In this document: piece by piece, positions 48,980-58,263 of the stretch
How the letters are laid out: every line of letters begins with the position of its first letter
Numbering within the stretch: the stretch's first letter is position 1
NCBI GenBank assembly: GCA_029882355.1
Contig: JAOUKV010000004.1
Coordinates: 1 to 64,000 of the forward strand
DNA: 64,000 nt
Direction: 5' to 3'
Origin: Gammaproteobacteria bacterium
GTDB lineage: Bacteria > Pseudomonadota > Gammaproteobacteria > SZUA-229
Notes under the pieces: model-generated
The model's database searches: none
What the model saw: the letters and a program-made list of their open reading frames with translations, nothing else
Told to the model about the DNA's origin: nothing
Program-made: the position numbers and the translations under genes

Positions 48980-49792
48980 ATGAATGAAACATCATTGCCA
49001 GTTGTCATGTGTTTTTCGGGCCTCGATCCTTCTGGGGGAGCGGGTATACAGGCGGACATAGAATCCGTTAGCAGCCATGGCTGCATGGCATCGCCTATTA
49101 TTACGGCCGCCACGGTACAGGACACTCAAAACGTCATCTCATTCTCACCCATGCCTGCTGATTTAATTATCGAGCAGGCACGCGCTATTCTCGAAGATAT
49201 GCCTATAAGTATGATTAAAATTGGCATGGTCGGCAGCGCAGAAATTGCTCAGGCCATTCATTCAATACTGGTTGATTATCCCGAAATCAAAGTGGTTTAC
49301 GACCCAGTCTTCAGCACTGAAAATAATGGCTCTCTCAGCGATAATGATCTGGTTGATAATGTACGCGAACTACTGTTACCACTAACCACCGTTTTAACAC
49401 CCAATATTTTTGAAGCACATACGCTAATGCAGGGCTCTGATGCAGCCTCCGCCGCAGCTATGGGTCTGTTGGAAACTAAATGTGAGTATGTTTTGCTTAC
49501 CGGAACACACGCTAAAACTAATGATGTTGTACACACGCTATACAGCAATCACCGTGAACTTGAACAGTTTCACTATGCACGCCTGCCGCACAAATATCAT
49601 GGTTCAGGCTGTACACTCGCTGCCAGTATTGCCGCATTATTGGCCATCGGTCATGAAACTGTCAGCGCCGTTCATACTGCGCTCGACTATACCCACAAAA
49701 CATTGATCAACGCCCGCCGCATCGGTATGGGCCAATATCATCCCGATCGTTTTTTCTGGTTACAAGATTCAGATAACGACCAAGCCAGTTGA
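48980..49792 (+). CDS. thiD: Hydroxymethylpyrimidine (phosphate) kinase ThiD
   Basis: Phosphorylates HMP to HMP-P and HMP-PP for thiamine synthesis. The 270-residue ribokinase-fold protein has FSGLDPSGGAGIQADIES at the start, VYDPVFSTENNG, LTPNIFEA and the anion-hole motif HGSGCTLAASIAA. It is 10 bases ahead of thiE and in the order thiD-thiE-hemL seen in Pseudomonas. Confidence 0.96.
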   Translation: MNETSLPVVMCFSGLDPSGGAGIQADIESVSSHGCMASPIITAATVQDTQNVISFSPMPADLIIEQARAILEDMPISMIKIGMVGSAEIAQAIHSILVDYPEIKVVYDPVFSTENNGSLSDNDLVDNVRELLLPLTTVLTPNIFEAHTLMQGSDAASAAAMGLLETKCEYVLLTGTHAKTNDVVHTLYSNHRELEQFHYARLPHKYHGSGCTLAASIAALLAIGHETVSAVHTALDYTHKTLINARRIGMGQYHPDRFFWLQDSDNDQAS

Positions 49793-49802
49793 GGTCTGGT
49801 CG

Positions 49803-50429
49803 TTGAACGAGCTTCTACTGCGCGGACTTTACGCGATCACCGATGAACGCCTGATGACTGAATTAGATTTCCTGCTCAAAGCTGAGCAGGCACTGCTCGG
49901 CGGCGCCAGACTAATTCAATATCGAGATAAAAGTAGTGATACAGAAAAACGTCTATATCAGGCTAGCGCACTCAAACAACTCTGCAAAAAAAACAACAGC
50001 CTGCTCATCATCAATGACGATATTGAACTGGCCAGGACTGTGCAGGCTCACGGTGTACATTTGGGCAAGGATGACACATCCATCGAGCATGCTCGTCAAC
50101 AATTAGGTGAGGATTCTATTATCGGCATATCTTGTTATAACCAGCTCGATCTTGCTTTAGAAGCAGAAAAAGCCGGTGCTGATTACGTCGCCTTCGGTGC
50201 TTTCTTCCCCTCACTGACAAAACCGGATGCACATACCGCCAGCCTCGAATTATTAAAATCCGCCAAACAGCAATTACAACTTCCGATATGCTGCATCGGT
50301 GGCATTACCGTAGATAACGCCGACACACTAATTGATCAGGGTGCAGATATGACCGCTATCATCACTGATTTATTCTCCAGCAATGATATTCAAACAACCG
50401 CCTCGCACATCACACGTCTATTCAGTTAA
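49803..50429 (+). CDS. thiE: Thiamine-phosphate synthase ThiE
   Basis: Joins HMP-PP and thiazole phosphate. The 208-residue TIM-barrel protein starts at TTG ([18 protein letters not shown]) and shows IQYRDKSSD (pyrophosphate-contacting), [38 protein letters not shown] and [10 protein letters not shown]. It follows thiD closely and precedes hemL. Confidence 0.95.
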   Translation: MNELLLRGLYAITDERLMTELDFLLKAEQALLGGARLIQYRDKSSDTEKRLYQASALKQLCKKNNSLLIINDDIELARTVQAHGVHLGKDDTSIEHARQQLGEDSIIGISCYNQLDLALEAEKAGADYVAFGAFFPSLTKPDAHTASLELLKSAKQQLQLPICCIGGITVDNADTLIDQGADMTAIITDLFSSNDIQTTASHITRLFS

Positions 50430-50470
50430 AATCGCATCCTATTTTTAATACCGCTAAACGAGTACACGAT

Positions 50471-51754
50471 ATGAGCACGATGAACGAGCAATTTCAGGCC
50501 GCACAAAAACACATCCCCGGTGGTGTTAACTCACCAGTACGTGCATTTCGAGGTGTCGGCGGTGATCCTGTCTTTATAGAAAAAGCTAAAGGCGCTTATA
50601 TTTTTGATACTCAGGGCAAACAATACATCGATTATGTCGGCTCATGGGGCCCAATGATCCTGGGTCATGCACATCCTGAAGTCATCGCCGCGGTGAAAGC
50701 CGCTGCCGATAATGGGCTCAGCTTCGGTGCTCCCACTGAAATCGAAACCATCATGGCGGATAAAATCTGCGAGATTGTGCCTTCCATGGAAATGGTGCGC
50801 ATGGTCAGCTCCGGCACCGAAGCCACCATGAGCGCGATTCGTCTAGCTCGTGGTTATACCGGCCGCGATAAAATTATCAAATTCGAAGGTTGTTACCACG
50901 GCCATTCTGATTCCCTTTTAGTCAAAGCCGGTTCCGGTGCTTTAACACTAGGCGTGCCCGATTCACCCGGTGTACCAGCCAGCCTTGCCGAGCATACGCT
51001 GACCCTGCCTTATAACAATTTAGCACAGGTTGAAAAAACACTGACCGAGCTGGGCGATCAAATCGCCTGCATTATCATTGAACCCGTGGCTGGTAACATG
51101 AACTGCATTCCACCAGTAGAGGGCTTTCTCGAAGGTGTTCGTGAACTCTGCACAAAACACGGCGTGGTCTTGATTTTTGATGAAGTTATGACCGGTTTCC
51201 GCGTTGCTCTGGGTGGCGCACAAAGTTACTACGGCATCACACCAGACCTGACCACACTGGGTAAAGTTATCGGTGGCGGTATGCCGGTCGGTGCTTTTGG
51301 TGGCAAATGCGAGATCATGGAAAAAATTGCACCACTAGGCCCGGTTTATCAGGCAGGCACCTTGTCCGGCAACCCCATCGCCATGACAGCAGGTCTGAAA
51401 ACACTGGAACTAATTTCAGCTCCCGGTTTTTTTGATGAACTATCCAAAAAAGTGGAATACCTCACCGACGGCATCCTGGATGCTGCCAAGTCAGCGGGCA
51501 TCGCCATGACCTGCAACCGCGTTGGCGGCATGTTCGGCCTGTTCTTCTCTGAAGAAAAGGTCACCAGTTTTGAGCAGGCGACTCAATGTAACGTCGATCA
51601 ATTCAAACAGTTCTTTCACGGCATGCTGGACGAAGGTATCTACATGGCACCCTCTGCTTATGAAGCGGGTTTTGTTTCTACCATGCATACCAACGTTGAG
51701 TTAGATAAAACCATCGCAACGGCTAAAAAAGTACTAAACAATATCAAATCATAG
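50471..51754 (+). CDS. hemL: Glutamate-1-semialdehyde 2,1-aminomutase HemL
   Basis: PLP enzyme that makes 5-aminolevulinate in the C5 haem pathway. The 427-residue protein has [13 protein letters not shown] at the start, [36 protein letters not shown] and the PLP lysine in [18 protein letters not shown] (near residue 265). Together with hemN in the same window it shows the bacterium makes haem from glutamyl-tRNA. Confidence 0.98.
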   Translation: MSTMNEQFQAAQKHIPGGVNSPVRAFRGVGGDPVFIEKAKGAYIFDTQGKQYIDYVGSWGPMILGHAHPEVIAAVKAAADNGLSFGAPTEIETIMADKICEIVPSMEMVRMVSSGTEATMSAIRLARGYTGRDKIIKFEGCYHGHSDSLLVKAGSGALTLGVPDSPGVPASLAEHTLTLPYNNLAQVEKTLTELGDQIACIIIEPVAGNMNCIPPVEGFLEGVRELCTKHGVVLIFDEVMTGFRVALGGAQSYYGITPDLTTLGKVIGGGMPVGAFGGKCEIMEKIAPLGPVYQAGTLSGNPIAMTAGLKTLELISAPGFFDELSKKVEYLTDGILDAAKSAGIAMTCNRVGGMFGLFFSEEKVTSFEQATQCNVDQFKQFFHGMLDEGIYMAPSAYEAGFVSTMHTNVELDKTIATAKKVLNNIKS

Positions 51755-51763
51755 GCTATCGTC

Positions 51764-52039
51764 ATGAATTGTTATATCTATAGATGCAGCCGCAAGCCAG
51801 ACATGTATATCTATCTGGCCGATGAAGATGATTTCTCAAACGTGCCCAAAGAGATTTTCAATAGTCTTGGTATTATTAGCTTTGCGATGGAACTGGTACT
51901 TACCTCAGACATGAAAATGGCCAAAGAAACCCCTGATAAAGTCATGGGAAATTTAAAAGAAAATGGCTTCCATCTACAACTTCCCGATGAAACCCCAATC
52001 GAAGAACTGATGACACGTATTGCCAACAAAAAAATATAA
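51764..52039 (+). CDS. YcgL domain-containing protein
   Basis: A 91-residue protein of the YcgL family (DUF709). The N-terminus CYIYRCSRKPDMYIYL and the ...LGIISFAMEL...KMAKETPDKVMGNLKENGFHLQLP block are typical. It follows hemL after 9 bases on the same strand. Function is unknown in the family. Confidence 0.9.
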   Translation: MNCYIYRCSRKPDMYIYLADEDDFSNVPKEIFNSLGIISFAMELVLTSDMKMAKETPDKVMGNLKENGFHLQLPDETPIEELMTRIANKKI

Positions 52040-52148
52040 GTCAGCCTTATCGTCATGTATACTCATACGCGTTTAGCTCTACAAACTTATCAAGCTGAAT
52101 ATTCACCATTTTTTACAATAGACATTTTAGAGGTATCAAACAATTACC

Positions 52149-52565
52149 ATGAATAAATTTATAAAAATAATCATCATTAGCGTCATCACATCTGTCATCG
52201 CTACTATTATCAACCTGAAAATACCCGGTAGTGAAGCCAATCTTGCAAACATCTCAACACATTTGCCATTATTTTTAATTTCATTCACTAGTATTTTGAT
52301 CGCCTGCTTAATTACCAGTAAGCTATCTAGCTCATCACATAGAGCCGTTAAAATAGGTTCTGGTCGTGAATCAGGCACCGTAAAGTGGTTTAACGCTGCC
52401 AAAGGTTTTGGCTTCATTACCCGTGAAAATGGTGAAGACATTTTTGTCCACTTCCGTTCAATTCAGGGCAAAGGTCACCGTTCATTAGGTGAAGGTCAAA
52501 CCGTTATTTTTGAAGTTGCTGAAAGCGATAAAGGCCTACAGGCCGTTGATGTTTGCAGTGCCTGA
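52149..52565 (+). CDS. Membrane-anchored cold-shock domain protein
   Basis: A 138-residue protein with two hydrophobic helices (about 4-22 and 38-57) followed by a complete cold-shock domain (about 72-137). The domain has the nucleic-acid-binding motifs KGFGFI (RNP1, in [17 protein letters not shown]) and IFVHF (RNP2, [10 protein letters not shown]). Ordinary Csp proteins are soluble and about 70 residues, so the RNA/DNA-binding domain here would be held at the membrane, probably facing the cytoplasm. It ends in a strong terminator. Confidence 0.9.
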   Translation: MNKFIKIIIISVITSVIATIINLKIPGSEANLANISTHLPLFLISFTSILIACLITSKLSSSSHRAVKIGSGRESGTVKWFNAAKGFGFITRENGEDIFVHFRSIQGKGHRSLGEGQTVIFEVAESDKGLQAVDVCSA

Positions 52566-52593
52566 TTGAAGAAAAAATAACATAAATAAAAAA

Positions 52594-52616
52594 GGCTCCT
52601 TACGGAGCCTTTTTTA
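52594..52616. terminator. Bidirectional intrinsic terminator
   Basis: GGCTCC-TTAC-GGAGCC (52594-52609) flanked by AAAAA and TTTTTTT. It can end the cold-shock-domain gene on plus and the lipoprotein gene on minus. Confidence 0.85.
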
Positions 52617-52636
52617 TTTTAATCAGATAAAACACA

Positions 52637-53641
52637 CTATTGACCCTTCATTGCCTTCACGAACAATTGACTCAATCGCTCAATTTGTTCCACACCGGCT
52701 TTTTCAAAACCCGCTTCATTGATCGTTGCAGTATATTCTTTTGAGTTTTCTGTTGAATTCACTTCCTGTATACCCGCAATCACATTTGTCCTGGAACCGA
52801 GATCCTGATTTAAGGAGTACATAGCGCTCTCTTCAGGAATATAAAAAACCCTACCCGGCATACTCACTGATTTAAATTGGGTAATAACCTCCATATTTGT
52901 TCCGTCAGCAACAATTGCCGTAAATGATGGATTGAAAGCAATGGAAGCACTGATACGATGGTTATCAAGATCAAAATTACCAAATTGTACGGTCATATTC
53001 ACATTGACCGCCGCTACACCCGCATCAGCACCACCAAATTTATCAACCAGATCTCCATTGACGGCAGAATTGACGTTCGATACTCCCATCCAAAAACCAC
53101 CATCTGGATCCATCTTCTCATCAGGATCATAAAATTTAAGGCCATCTGCAACCAATGTTATATTTTCATCATCGGGACTAATGCTAGTAACAAGTTTTTT
53201 ATGATTGACTTGAGAATATGCTTCACTCTTGCTGACCTCATCAATTGAAACCACTTCAAAATTTGCTTTTTTCATTTCATCAACAAAAATGTTATATGCC
53301 TTGTTGGTCACTCTTTGCATCATAGTAATATTAGGGTTTTCCATATTTACTTTGATATTAGTCGTGATTTTATTCAAGCCATCTTCAGAAACGCTGATAA
53401 CCTTACCCTCAACCATCAGCTTATAAGTCACATTAAAAGAGGGAATAACCAGTTTTTTGACTTTATCGACTCTAATTCGTTGTGTCTTGGCAACACGGAT
53501 AAAACCATTAGCCGCTGAACCAGACAGTGCAGCTTCATTCAAGACGGGTAGTTTACTGGTGGAGGCCGAGCAGCCAACCAAAACCAAGCCCATAATTAGT
53601 GCTGTACTCAAGGATAGGTGATTTGAATAATTCTTAAACAT
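52637..53641 (-). CDS. Uncharacterised lipoprotein
   Basis: A 334-residue protein not recognised as any named family. It has a lipoprotein signal peptide with lipobox LVGC (cysteine near residue 24). The mature part is beta-rich with a segment of conserved look, FIRVAKTQRIRVDKVKKLVIPSFNVTYKL-type (about 47-75), an aspartate-rich stretch (YDPDEKMDPDGG) and a helical C-terminus. Asp after the lipid cysteine is absent (CSAS), so sorting to the outer membrane is likely. It stands alone between a terminator and tcdA. Confidence 0.8.
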   Translation of the reverse strand: MFKNYSNHLSLSTALIMGLVLVGCSASTSKLPVLNEAALSGSAANGFIRVAKTQRIRVDKVKKLVIPSFNVTYKLMVEGKVISVSEDGLNKITTNIKVNMENPNITMMQRVTNKAYNIFVDEMKKANFEVVSIDEVSKSEAYSQVNHKKLVTSISPDDENITLVADGLKFYDPDEKMDPDGGFWMGVSNVNSAVNGDLVDKFGGADAGVAAVNVNMTVQFGNFDLDNHRISASIAFNPSFTAIVADGTNMEVITQFKSVSMPGRVFYIPEESAMYSLNQDLGSRTNVIAGIQEVNSTENSKEYTATINEAGFEKAGVEQIERLSQLFVKAMKGQ

Positions 53642-53734
53642 AATAAATCCTGCATTATTTTTACGTATTGGAAAAGTCTAGCACAAGACTAAAGAAAAAA
53701 GCATACAAATAGCTATCCATCACTTTCTTGAAAA

Positions 53735-54526
53735 CTATTTGATAATAATATTATTTTTTTGTGCCATATAGTCAATTGACGTAGCCACCGCAGTAAAACC
53801 AAACATTGCCGTCACTGCAACGCTTGAGCCATAACCATATGCACAATCCAGTGATAACCCTGAAACACCTGGCTTGGCATAATTCACCTTGCCCTCCTGA
53901 TCTGGATAACGTTGCTGTTCTATTGAATATACACAGGGCACACCAAAGCTGTATCTTTTATTTCGCGTAAAACCATGCTGACATCGAAGCTCAGAACGCA
54001 CCTTAGCCGCCAGCGGATCATTCCAGGTACTCGACAAATCTGATACTTGAATTTTAGTAGGATCAATCAATCCACCTGCACCACCGGTGGTGATAATCGG
54101 AATTTTGTTGCGCTTACAACAGTAAATAATATTAGCCTTAGTTCTAAAGGCATCAATAGCATCGATAACGCAATCATAATCACGCTCAAGAATATCACGC
54201 TGGTTATCACCATCAATATATTGTTCGATGGTCTGTACCTCGCACTCAGGATTAATATCAAGTATGCGTTGCTTCATAGTTTCAACTTTTGACTTACCAA
54301 TCGTCGACTCCAGTGTATGAATCTGACGATTAGTATTACCTCGTGAAATGGTATCGCCATCGACTAAAGTAATCCTGACGATACCGGTTCTGACCAGTGC
54401 TTCAGCAGCCCATGAACCAACACCACCAAGACCCACAACACAAACATGCCTTTCTGCCAGAAACTGCACCATCTCATCACCGTATACCCGTGACAGAGAA
54501 CCAAATTTTTCTTCGTAATCACTCAT
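53735..54526 (-). CDS. tcdA: tRNA threonylcarbamoyladenosine dehydratase TcdA
   Basis: E1-like ATPase that cyclises t6A to ct6A at position 37 of ANN-decoding tRNAs. The 263-residue protein has the nucleotide-binding VVGLGGVGSWAAEALVRTGI (about 30-50), LVDGDTISRGNTNRQ, DAIDAFRTKANI and the CSAB-type C-terminus PGVSGLSLDCAYGYGSS. It is divergent from rimO over 76 bases. Formerly called YgdL/CsdL. Confidence 0.95.
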   Translation of the reverse strand: MSDYEEKFGSLSRVYGDEMVQFLAERHVCVVGLGGVGSWAAEALVRTGIVRITLVDGDTISRGNTNRQIHTLESTIGKSKVETMKQRILDINPECEVQTIEQYIDGDNQRDILERDYDCVIDAIDAFRTKANIIYCCKRNKIPIITTGGAGGLIDPTKIQVSDLSSTWNDPLAAKVRSELRCQHGFTRNKRYSFGVPCVYSIEQQRYPDQEGKVNYAKPGVSGLSLDCAYGYGSSVAVTAMFGFTAVATSIDYMAQKNNIIIK

Positions 54527-54602
54527 GTAAAAATCTCAAGTATTCAGTTGGCAGTAAAAGCATTTAACTGCTAACTGATAATATCTAAGGTAGAATCAGC
54601 TT

Positions 54603-55946
54603 ATGACATCAACAACAGAAAAAACAGCAGCAAAGAGTGCCCATAAAGTCGGTTTCGTCAGCCTCGGTTGCCCCAAGGCGACCGTGGATTCGGAGCATAT
54701 TCTCACACAGTTGCGCGCTGAAGGTTACAACATTGTGCCTTCTTATGAAGATGCCGATCTGGTGGTGATCAACACCTGCGGTTTTATCGATGCTGCAGTT
54801 GAAGAATCACTAGATGCCATCGGCGAAGCCCTGGCTGAAAATGGCAAGGTAATCGTCACCGGCTGTCTCGGTGCCAAAGATGATGTGGTTCAGCAAGCTC
54901 ATCCGCAAGTACTCGCCATCACCGGTCCGCACGCTACTGCCGAAGTCATGGATGCCGTACACCATCACCTGCCGCCACAACATGATCCTTTCATGGATTT
55001 AGTACCACCGCAGGGCGTCAAGCTCACACCTCGGCATTATGCCTACCTCAAAATTTCCGAAGGATGCAATCATAGCTGCACCTTCTGTATTATTCCCGCT
55101 CTGCGTGGCGATTTAGAAAGCCGCCCGGTGAACGATGTCTTAGCCGAAGCCAAACGCTTAAAAGAAGCTGGCGTGCAGGAACTGCTAGTTATTTCACAGG
55201 ATACCAGCGCCTATGGCATCGATGTTAAATACAAAACCGAATTCTGGGAAGGCATGCCAGTTAAGACGCGCATGACCGAACTCTGTGAAGCTCTCAGCGG
55301 CCTGGGTATCTGGGTGCGACTGCATTATGTTTACCCCTACCCGCACGTCGATGAAATTATTCCGCTGATGAACGAAGGCAAGGTACTGCCTTATCTGGAC
55401 ATTCCATTCCAGCACGCCAACCCGCGCATTTTGAAAGCCATGAAGCGTCCAGCATCGAGCGAAAAAGTTTTAGGCCGAATTAAGAAATGGCGTGAACAAT
55501 GTCCCGACCTGACCTTACGCAGCACCTTTATCGTCGGTTTCCCCGGTGAAACTGAAGCAGAGTTTCAGGACTTATTAGATTTTCTCGATGAAGCCCAACT
55601 TGATCGTGTTGGCTGTTTCACTTACTCGCCAGTTGAAGGTGCGGTTGCTAATGAACTTGGCGAGGCTATTCCTGAAGAAATTAAAGAAGAACGATTAGCA
55701 CGCTTTATGGAAAAACAGAGCGGTATTAGCACTGAACGTTTGAAACGGAACATTGGTAAAGAGATTCAGGTGTTGGTTGATGAAATCGATGAAGAAGGAG
55801 CTATAGCAAGAAGCATGGCAGATGCACCGGATATTGATGGTCTGGTTTATATTCAGGATGCACACGATTTACAGGTAGGTGATTTGGTAATGGTGCATAT
55901 CGATCAAACCGATGAACATGATATGTATGCAGTATTGGTTGATTAA
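54603..55946 (+). CDS. rimO: Ribosomal protein S12 methylthiotransferase RimO
   Basis: Radical-SAM enzyme that adds a methylthio group to Asp88 of ribosomal protein S12. The 447-residue protein has the UPF0004 domain with cysteines ([34 protein letters not shown]), the radical-SAM motif in [18 protein letters not shown], and a C-terminal TRAM domain. The CGFI and [13 protein letters not shown] residues are RimO-specific and exclude MiaB. Confidence 0.97.
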   Translation: MTSTTEKTAAKSAHKVGFVSLGCPKATVDSEHILTQLRAEGYNIVPSYEDADLVVINTCGFIDAAVEESLDAIGEALAENGKVIVTGCLGAKDDVVQQAHPQVLAITGPHATAEVMDAVHHHLPPQHDPFMDLVPPQGVKLTPRHYAYLKISEGCNHSCTFCIIPALRGDLESRPVNDVLAEAKRLKEAGVQELLVISQDTSAYGIDVKYKTEFWEGMPVKTRMTELCEALSGLGIWVRLHYVYPYPHVDEIIPLMNEGKVLPYLDIPFQHANPRILKAMKRPASSEKVLGRIKKWREQCPDLTLRSTFIVGFPGETEAEFQDLLDFLDEAQLDRVGCFTYSPVEGAVANELGEAIPEEIKEERLARFMEKQSGISTERLKRNIGKEIQVLVDEIDEEGAIARSMADAPDIDGLVYIQDAHDLQVGDLVMVHIDQTDEHDMYAVLVD

Positions 55947-56059
55947 CTTTTTATGTAAATTAATGCCCCGCAGATAAATATTTGTTGAGAAAAACATTAA
56001 TATCAGAAAAGATTTATTTTGTTATTGACTTTATATATAAAAACCTCGACTATCCAACC

Positions 56060-56149
56060 ATGATTAAATTTACCAGCCACAAAGCGATTCGATGCATGCG
56101 AGCACTGCCCGTATGGCAGTCTTTGTTGTGGCCCTCTGTTATTAACTAA
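56060..56149 (+). other. Possible leader peptide / structured leader region
   Basis: A 29-codon open frame, ATG to TAA, with two Trp codons (VWQSLLWP), covers a folded stretch. It contains a perfect hairpin ACTGCC-CGTAT-GGCAGT (56104-56120) enclosed by a 7-bp stem GCCACAA (56076-56082) / TTGTGGC (56126-56132). No Shine-Dalgarno is visible before the ATG, so translation is doubtful, while RNA structure is well supported. Confidence 0.35.
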
Positions 56150-56175
56150 ACCTAATACAGAAAAAAGTTTTACCC

Positions 56176-56209
56176 AAGGCCGCTACTTAAAAACTAGCGG
56201 CCTTTTTAT
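56176..56209 (+). terminator. Strong terminator upstream of the DMT exporter (candidate attenuator)
   Basis: A 10-bp stem AAGGCCGCTA (56176-56185) / TAGCGGCCTT (56195-56204), 9-base loop, followed by TTTATT. It lies between rimO and the exporter gene. Its 5' arm GGCCGC can alternatively pair with GTGGCC at 56128-56133. Confidence 0.8.
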
Positions 56210-56235
56210 TTGCATAATTAAAAGGAGGAATAAAC

Positions 56236-57141
56236 GTGTCTGTACCTGCTGCTTATATTGTTGTCATACTTATATGGAGCACTACTCCCCTTGGAATTCA
56301 ATGGAGCGGTGTTGAAGTTGGTTATGAATTTGGCGTGGCGCTACGAATGATCATTGGCCTGTTTGCTTTGTTGGTTATTGCTCGCCTATGGAAATTAGCC
56401 GTTCCCTGGGACAACACAGCACGACGTGTTTATCTGTCCAGCGGTTTATCACTTTTTCTTGCGATGAGTTTTGTCTACTGGGCAGCGCAATATATTCCTT
56501 CAGGCTGGATTGCAGTGATCTTCGGTCTGTCTCCAGTATTAACTAGTGTTTTTGCTACGTTGATTCTCCGTGAAAATGCGTTTACTCCGGGGCGTATTTT
56601 GGGCATGACGATGGGCTTATGCGGACTGGCTGTCGTCTTTGTCGAAGGACTAAATATTTCTACGGCAGCATTATCAGGTGTTGCTGCTGTGACGTTTAGC
56701 GCTGTCTCACAATCTCTCGGTGCAGTGGTGATTCGCAAGTTAAAACCTCGAATGCACGCTATTTCTATCACAATAGGTAGTTTAATTGTGTCTATTCCGT
56801 TGTTTATCGCCAATGCTTTTTATAGCTCTGACTGGCCAACTGCATGGCCGATGCAATCAGTAATGGCGATTGTTTATTTAGCTGTTTTTGGCACTGCGAT
56901 GGGCTTTCCACTTTATTATTATTTGTTAAAAAATGTAAGAGTAGAACGTGTCGCATTGATTACTTTGATTACACCCATCACAGCTTTATTGCTGGGTGCG
57001 GCGATTAATGATGAGGTGATCGGCTCACAGGTCTGGCTGGGTACTGCATTGATTCTGGGAGGTCTTGCTATCTATGAATACGGCAAGTATTTACCTTTCA
57101 AAAAGAAATGGCAGATACGCTGGAATCAACGGCCGCTTTAG
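56236..57141 (+). CDS. EamA/DMT-family transporter
   Basis: Inner-membrane exporter of the drug/metabolite transporter superfamily, 301 residues with ten predicted helices in two EamA repeats (about 3-130 and 145-285). The start is GTG with AGGAGG eight bases upstream. Repeat features include WSTTPLGIQWSG at the start and LAVFGTAMGFPLYYYLL in the second half. Such proteins export amino acids or other metabolites; the substrate cannot be told. A strong terminator and folded leader precede it. Confidence 0.9.
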   Translation: MSVPAAYIVVILIWSTTPLGIQWSGVEVGYEFGVALRMIIGLFALLVIARLWKLAVPWDNTARRVYLSSGLSLFLAMSFVYWAAQYIPSGWIAVIFGLSPVLTSVFATLILRENAFTPGRILGMTMGLCGLAVVFVEGLNISTAALSGVAAVTFSAVSQSLGAVVIRKLKPRMHAISITIGSLIVSIPLFIANAFYSSDWPTAWPMQSVMAIVYLAVFGTAMGFPLYYYLLKNVRVERVALITLITPITALLLGAAINDEVIGSQVWLGTALILGGLAIYEYGKYLPFKKKWQIRWNQRPL

Positions 57142-57156
57142 ATACTGCTTTACAAC

Positions 57157-57200
57157 GCCGAATCAGAATCAGTACGTGATTCTGATTCGGCTTATTTTTT
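57157..57200 (+). terminator. Intrinsic terminator after the DMT exporter
   Basis: A perfect 15-bp stem, GCCGAATCAGAATCA (57157-57171) with TGATTCTGATTCGGC (57177-57191), encloses a 5-base loop and is followed by TTATTTTTT. Confidence 0.88.
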
Positions 57201-57280
57201 CAACTCTGATTGCAGTATTTTGCCTAAGTCAGGATAATGAGCAAACGAGTCTTACTAAGAAATTTCACAGGAGTCAGGGT

Positions 57281-57658
57281 ATGCGCCTAGTTATTAGTTT
57301 AATCATTGTCAGTCTCTCTTTAGCGGCCTGTTCAAACCTGAGTAAATCAGCAAGCACCTTGCGCCATAATTACCTAGCAATCACTTCGCCAGGTATTAGT
57401 ATGGATGAAACCATTCCTCTGATTAAGAAAAAAATTAAACCTGAAGGTTCTTTACTAATTCGAGAAGGGATACCTTGCCTGGACAAAGAAGAAATCCAGC
57501 ATCAAAAAGGCGCACATTCTATTAGAGTGAATTTAGGCTGGTATTATTGGGGTACGGTAAATACACCTGTTTATGGTGAGTGGTGTTTTAATGATAATAA
57601 GAAGTTAATCGATATTATTATTTACAAAGCTATCGATGATAGAACTAATGGTTATTAA
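57281..57658 (+). CDS. Small uncharacterised lipoprotein
   Basis: A 125-residue protein starting at ATG 57281, with AGGAG seven bases upstream. It has a lipoprotein signal (RLVISLIIVSLSLAAC; cysteine near residue 17). The remainder is short and not recognised; it includes a GWYYWGTVN segment. Two further cysteines (in IPCLDKE and GEWCFND) could form a disulfide. The frame is open upstream but the signal peptide fixes this start. Its stop overlaps the stop of the convergent protease gene. Confidence 0.75.
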   Translation: MRLVISLIIVSLSLAACSNLSKSASTLRHNYLAITSPGISMDETIPLIKKKIKPEGSLLIREGIPCLDKEEIQHQKGAHSIRVNLGWYYWGTVNTPVYGEWCFNDNKKLIDIIIYKAIDDRTNGY

Positions 57659-58185
57659 GGATACTGCCTCAAAATCAAAATATCACCACGCTGGGTAAAT
57701 TCGATTTTTTTCAAAAAAGACATGCCCAGCAAAATAACATCACTATCATCATTAGGATTGATAATTGCTCTGACATTTTCAAGCTTGATGCCATCAACTG
57801 CGACCTGATCTAGCGTTGCAGCATAACCTGTCGCTACACCATTGGCAGTTTGAAGCTTAAGGGCCACTCCACGTTTTAACTGCAAGTCACTGGCGATATG
57901 TTGTGGCACGGCGACACCGGTAGCGCCAGTATCCAGCATAAACACCACAGGCTGACCATTGATAATACCATCAGTGACATAATGCCCACTGCGATTGCGC
58001 TGTAGCTCGACTTCTCGCACGCCAACTTCAGTATATTTTGTATTCAGGCTTTGATTGGGGTTGGTCTGCTGGTCAATCACATCTTCAAAGAAGATGATCA
58101 AAAAAATCAGTAACAAAATCCACATCAGCACAACCATAAAGGTACCGATGCGTTTTTGTTCTTTTACTTCAGGATTATCATCCAT
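57655..58185 (-). CDS. Membrane-anchored retropepsin-like aspartic protease (TIGR02281 type)
   Basis: A 176-residue protein with one N-terminal membrane helix (about 15-34) and a single retropepsin-like domain carrying the catalytic motif D85-T-G-A (VFMLDTGATGVAVP) and the closing ILLGMSFLKKIEF motif. Such proteins form dimers with one Asp per subunit. The domain would face the periplasm. The family is widespread in proteobacteria; substrates are mostly unknown. Confidence 0.88.
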   Translation of the reverse strand: MDDNPEVKEQKRIGTFMVVLMWILLLIFLIIFFEDVIDQQTNPNQSLNTKYTEVGVREVELQRNRSGHYVTDGIINGQPVVFMLDTGATGVAVPQHIASDLQLKRGVALKLQTANGVATGYAATLDQVAVDGIKLENVRAIINPNDDSDVILLGMSFLKKIEFTQRGDILILRQYP

Positions 58186-58263
58186 AATTTGTCGTTTTCT
58201 TTACAGTAATTTAACCTGTTTCATCATCCTTGATGGACAGACAATCTAGTTATGATAAACCAA

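Noticed and set aside
57065..57280. 72-codon upstream extension of the small lipoprotein
   Set aside because: It would overlap the exporter gene and cross a strong terminator; the lipoprotein signal peptide and Shine-Dalgarno place the start at 57281.
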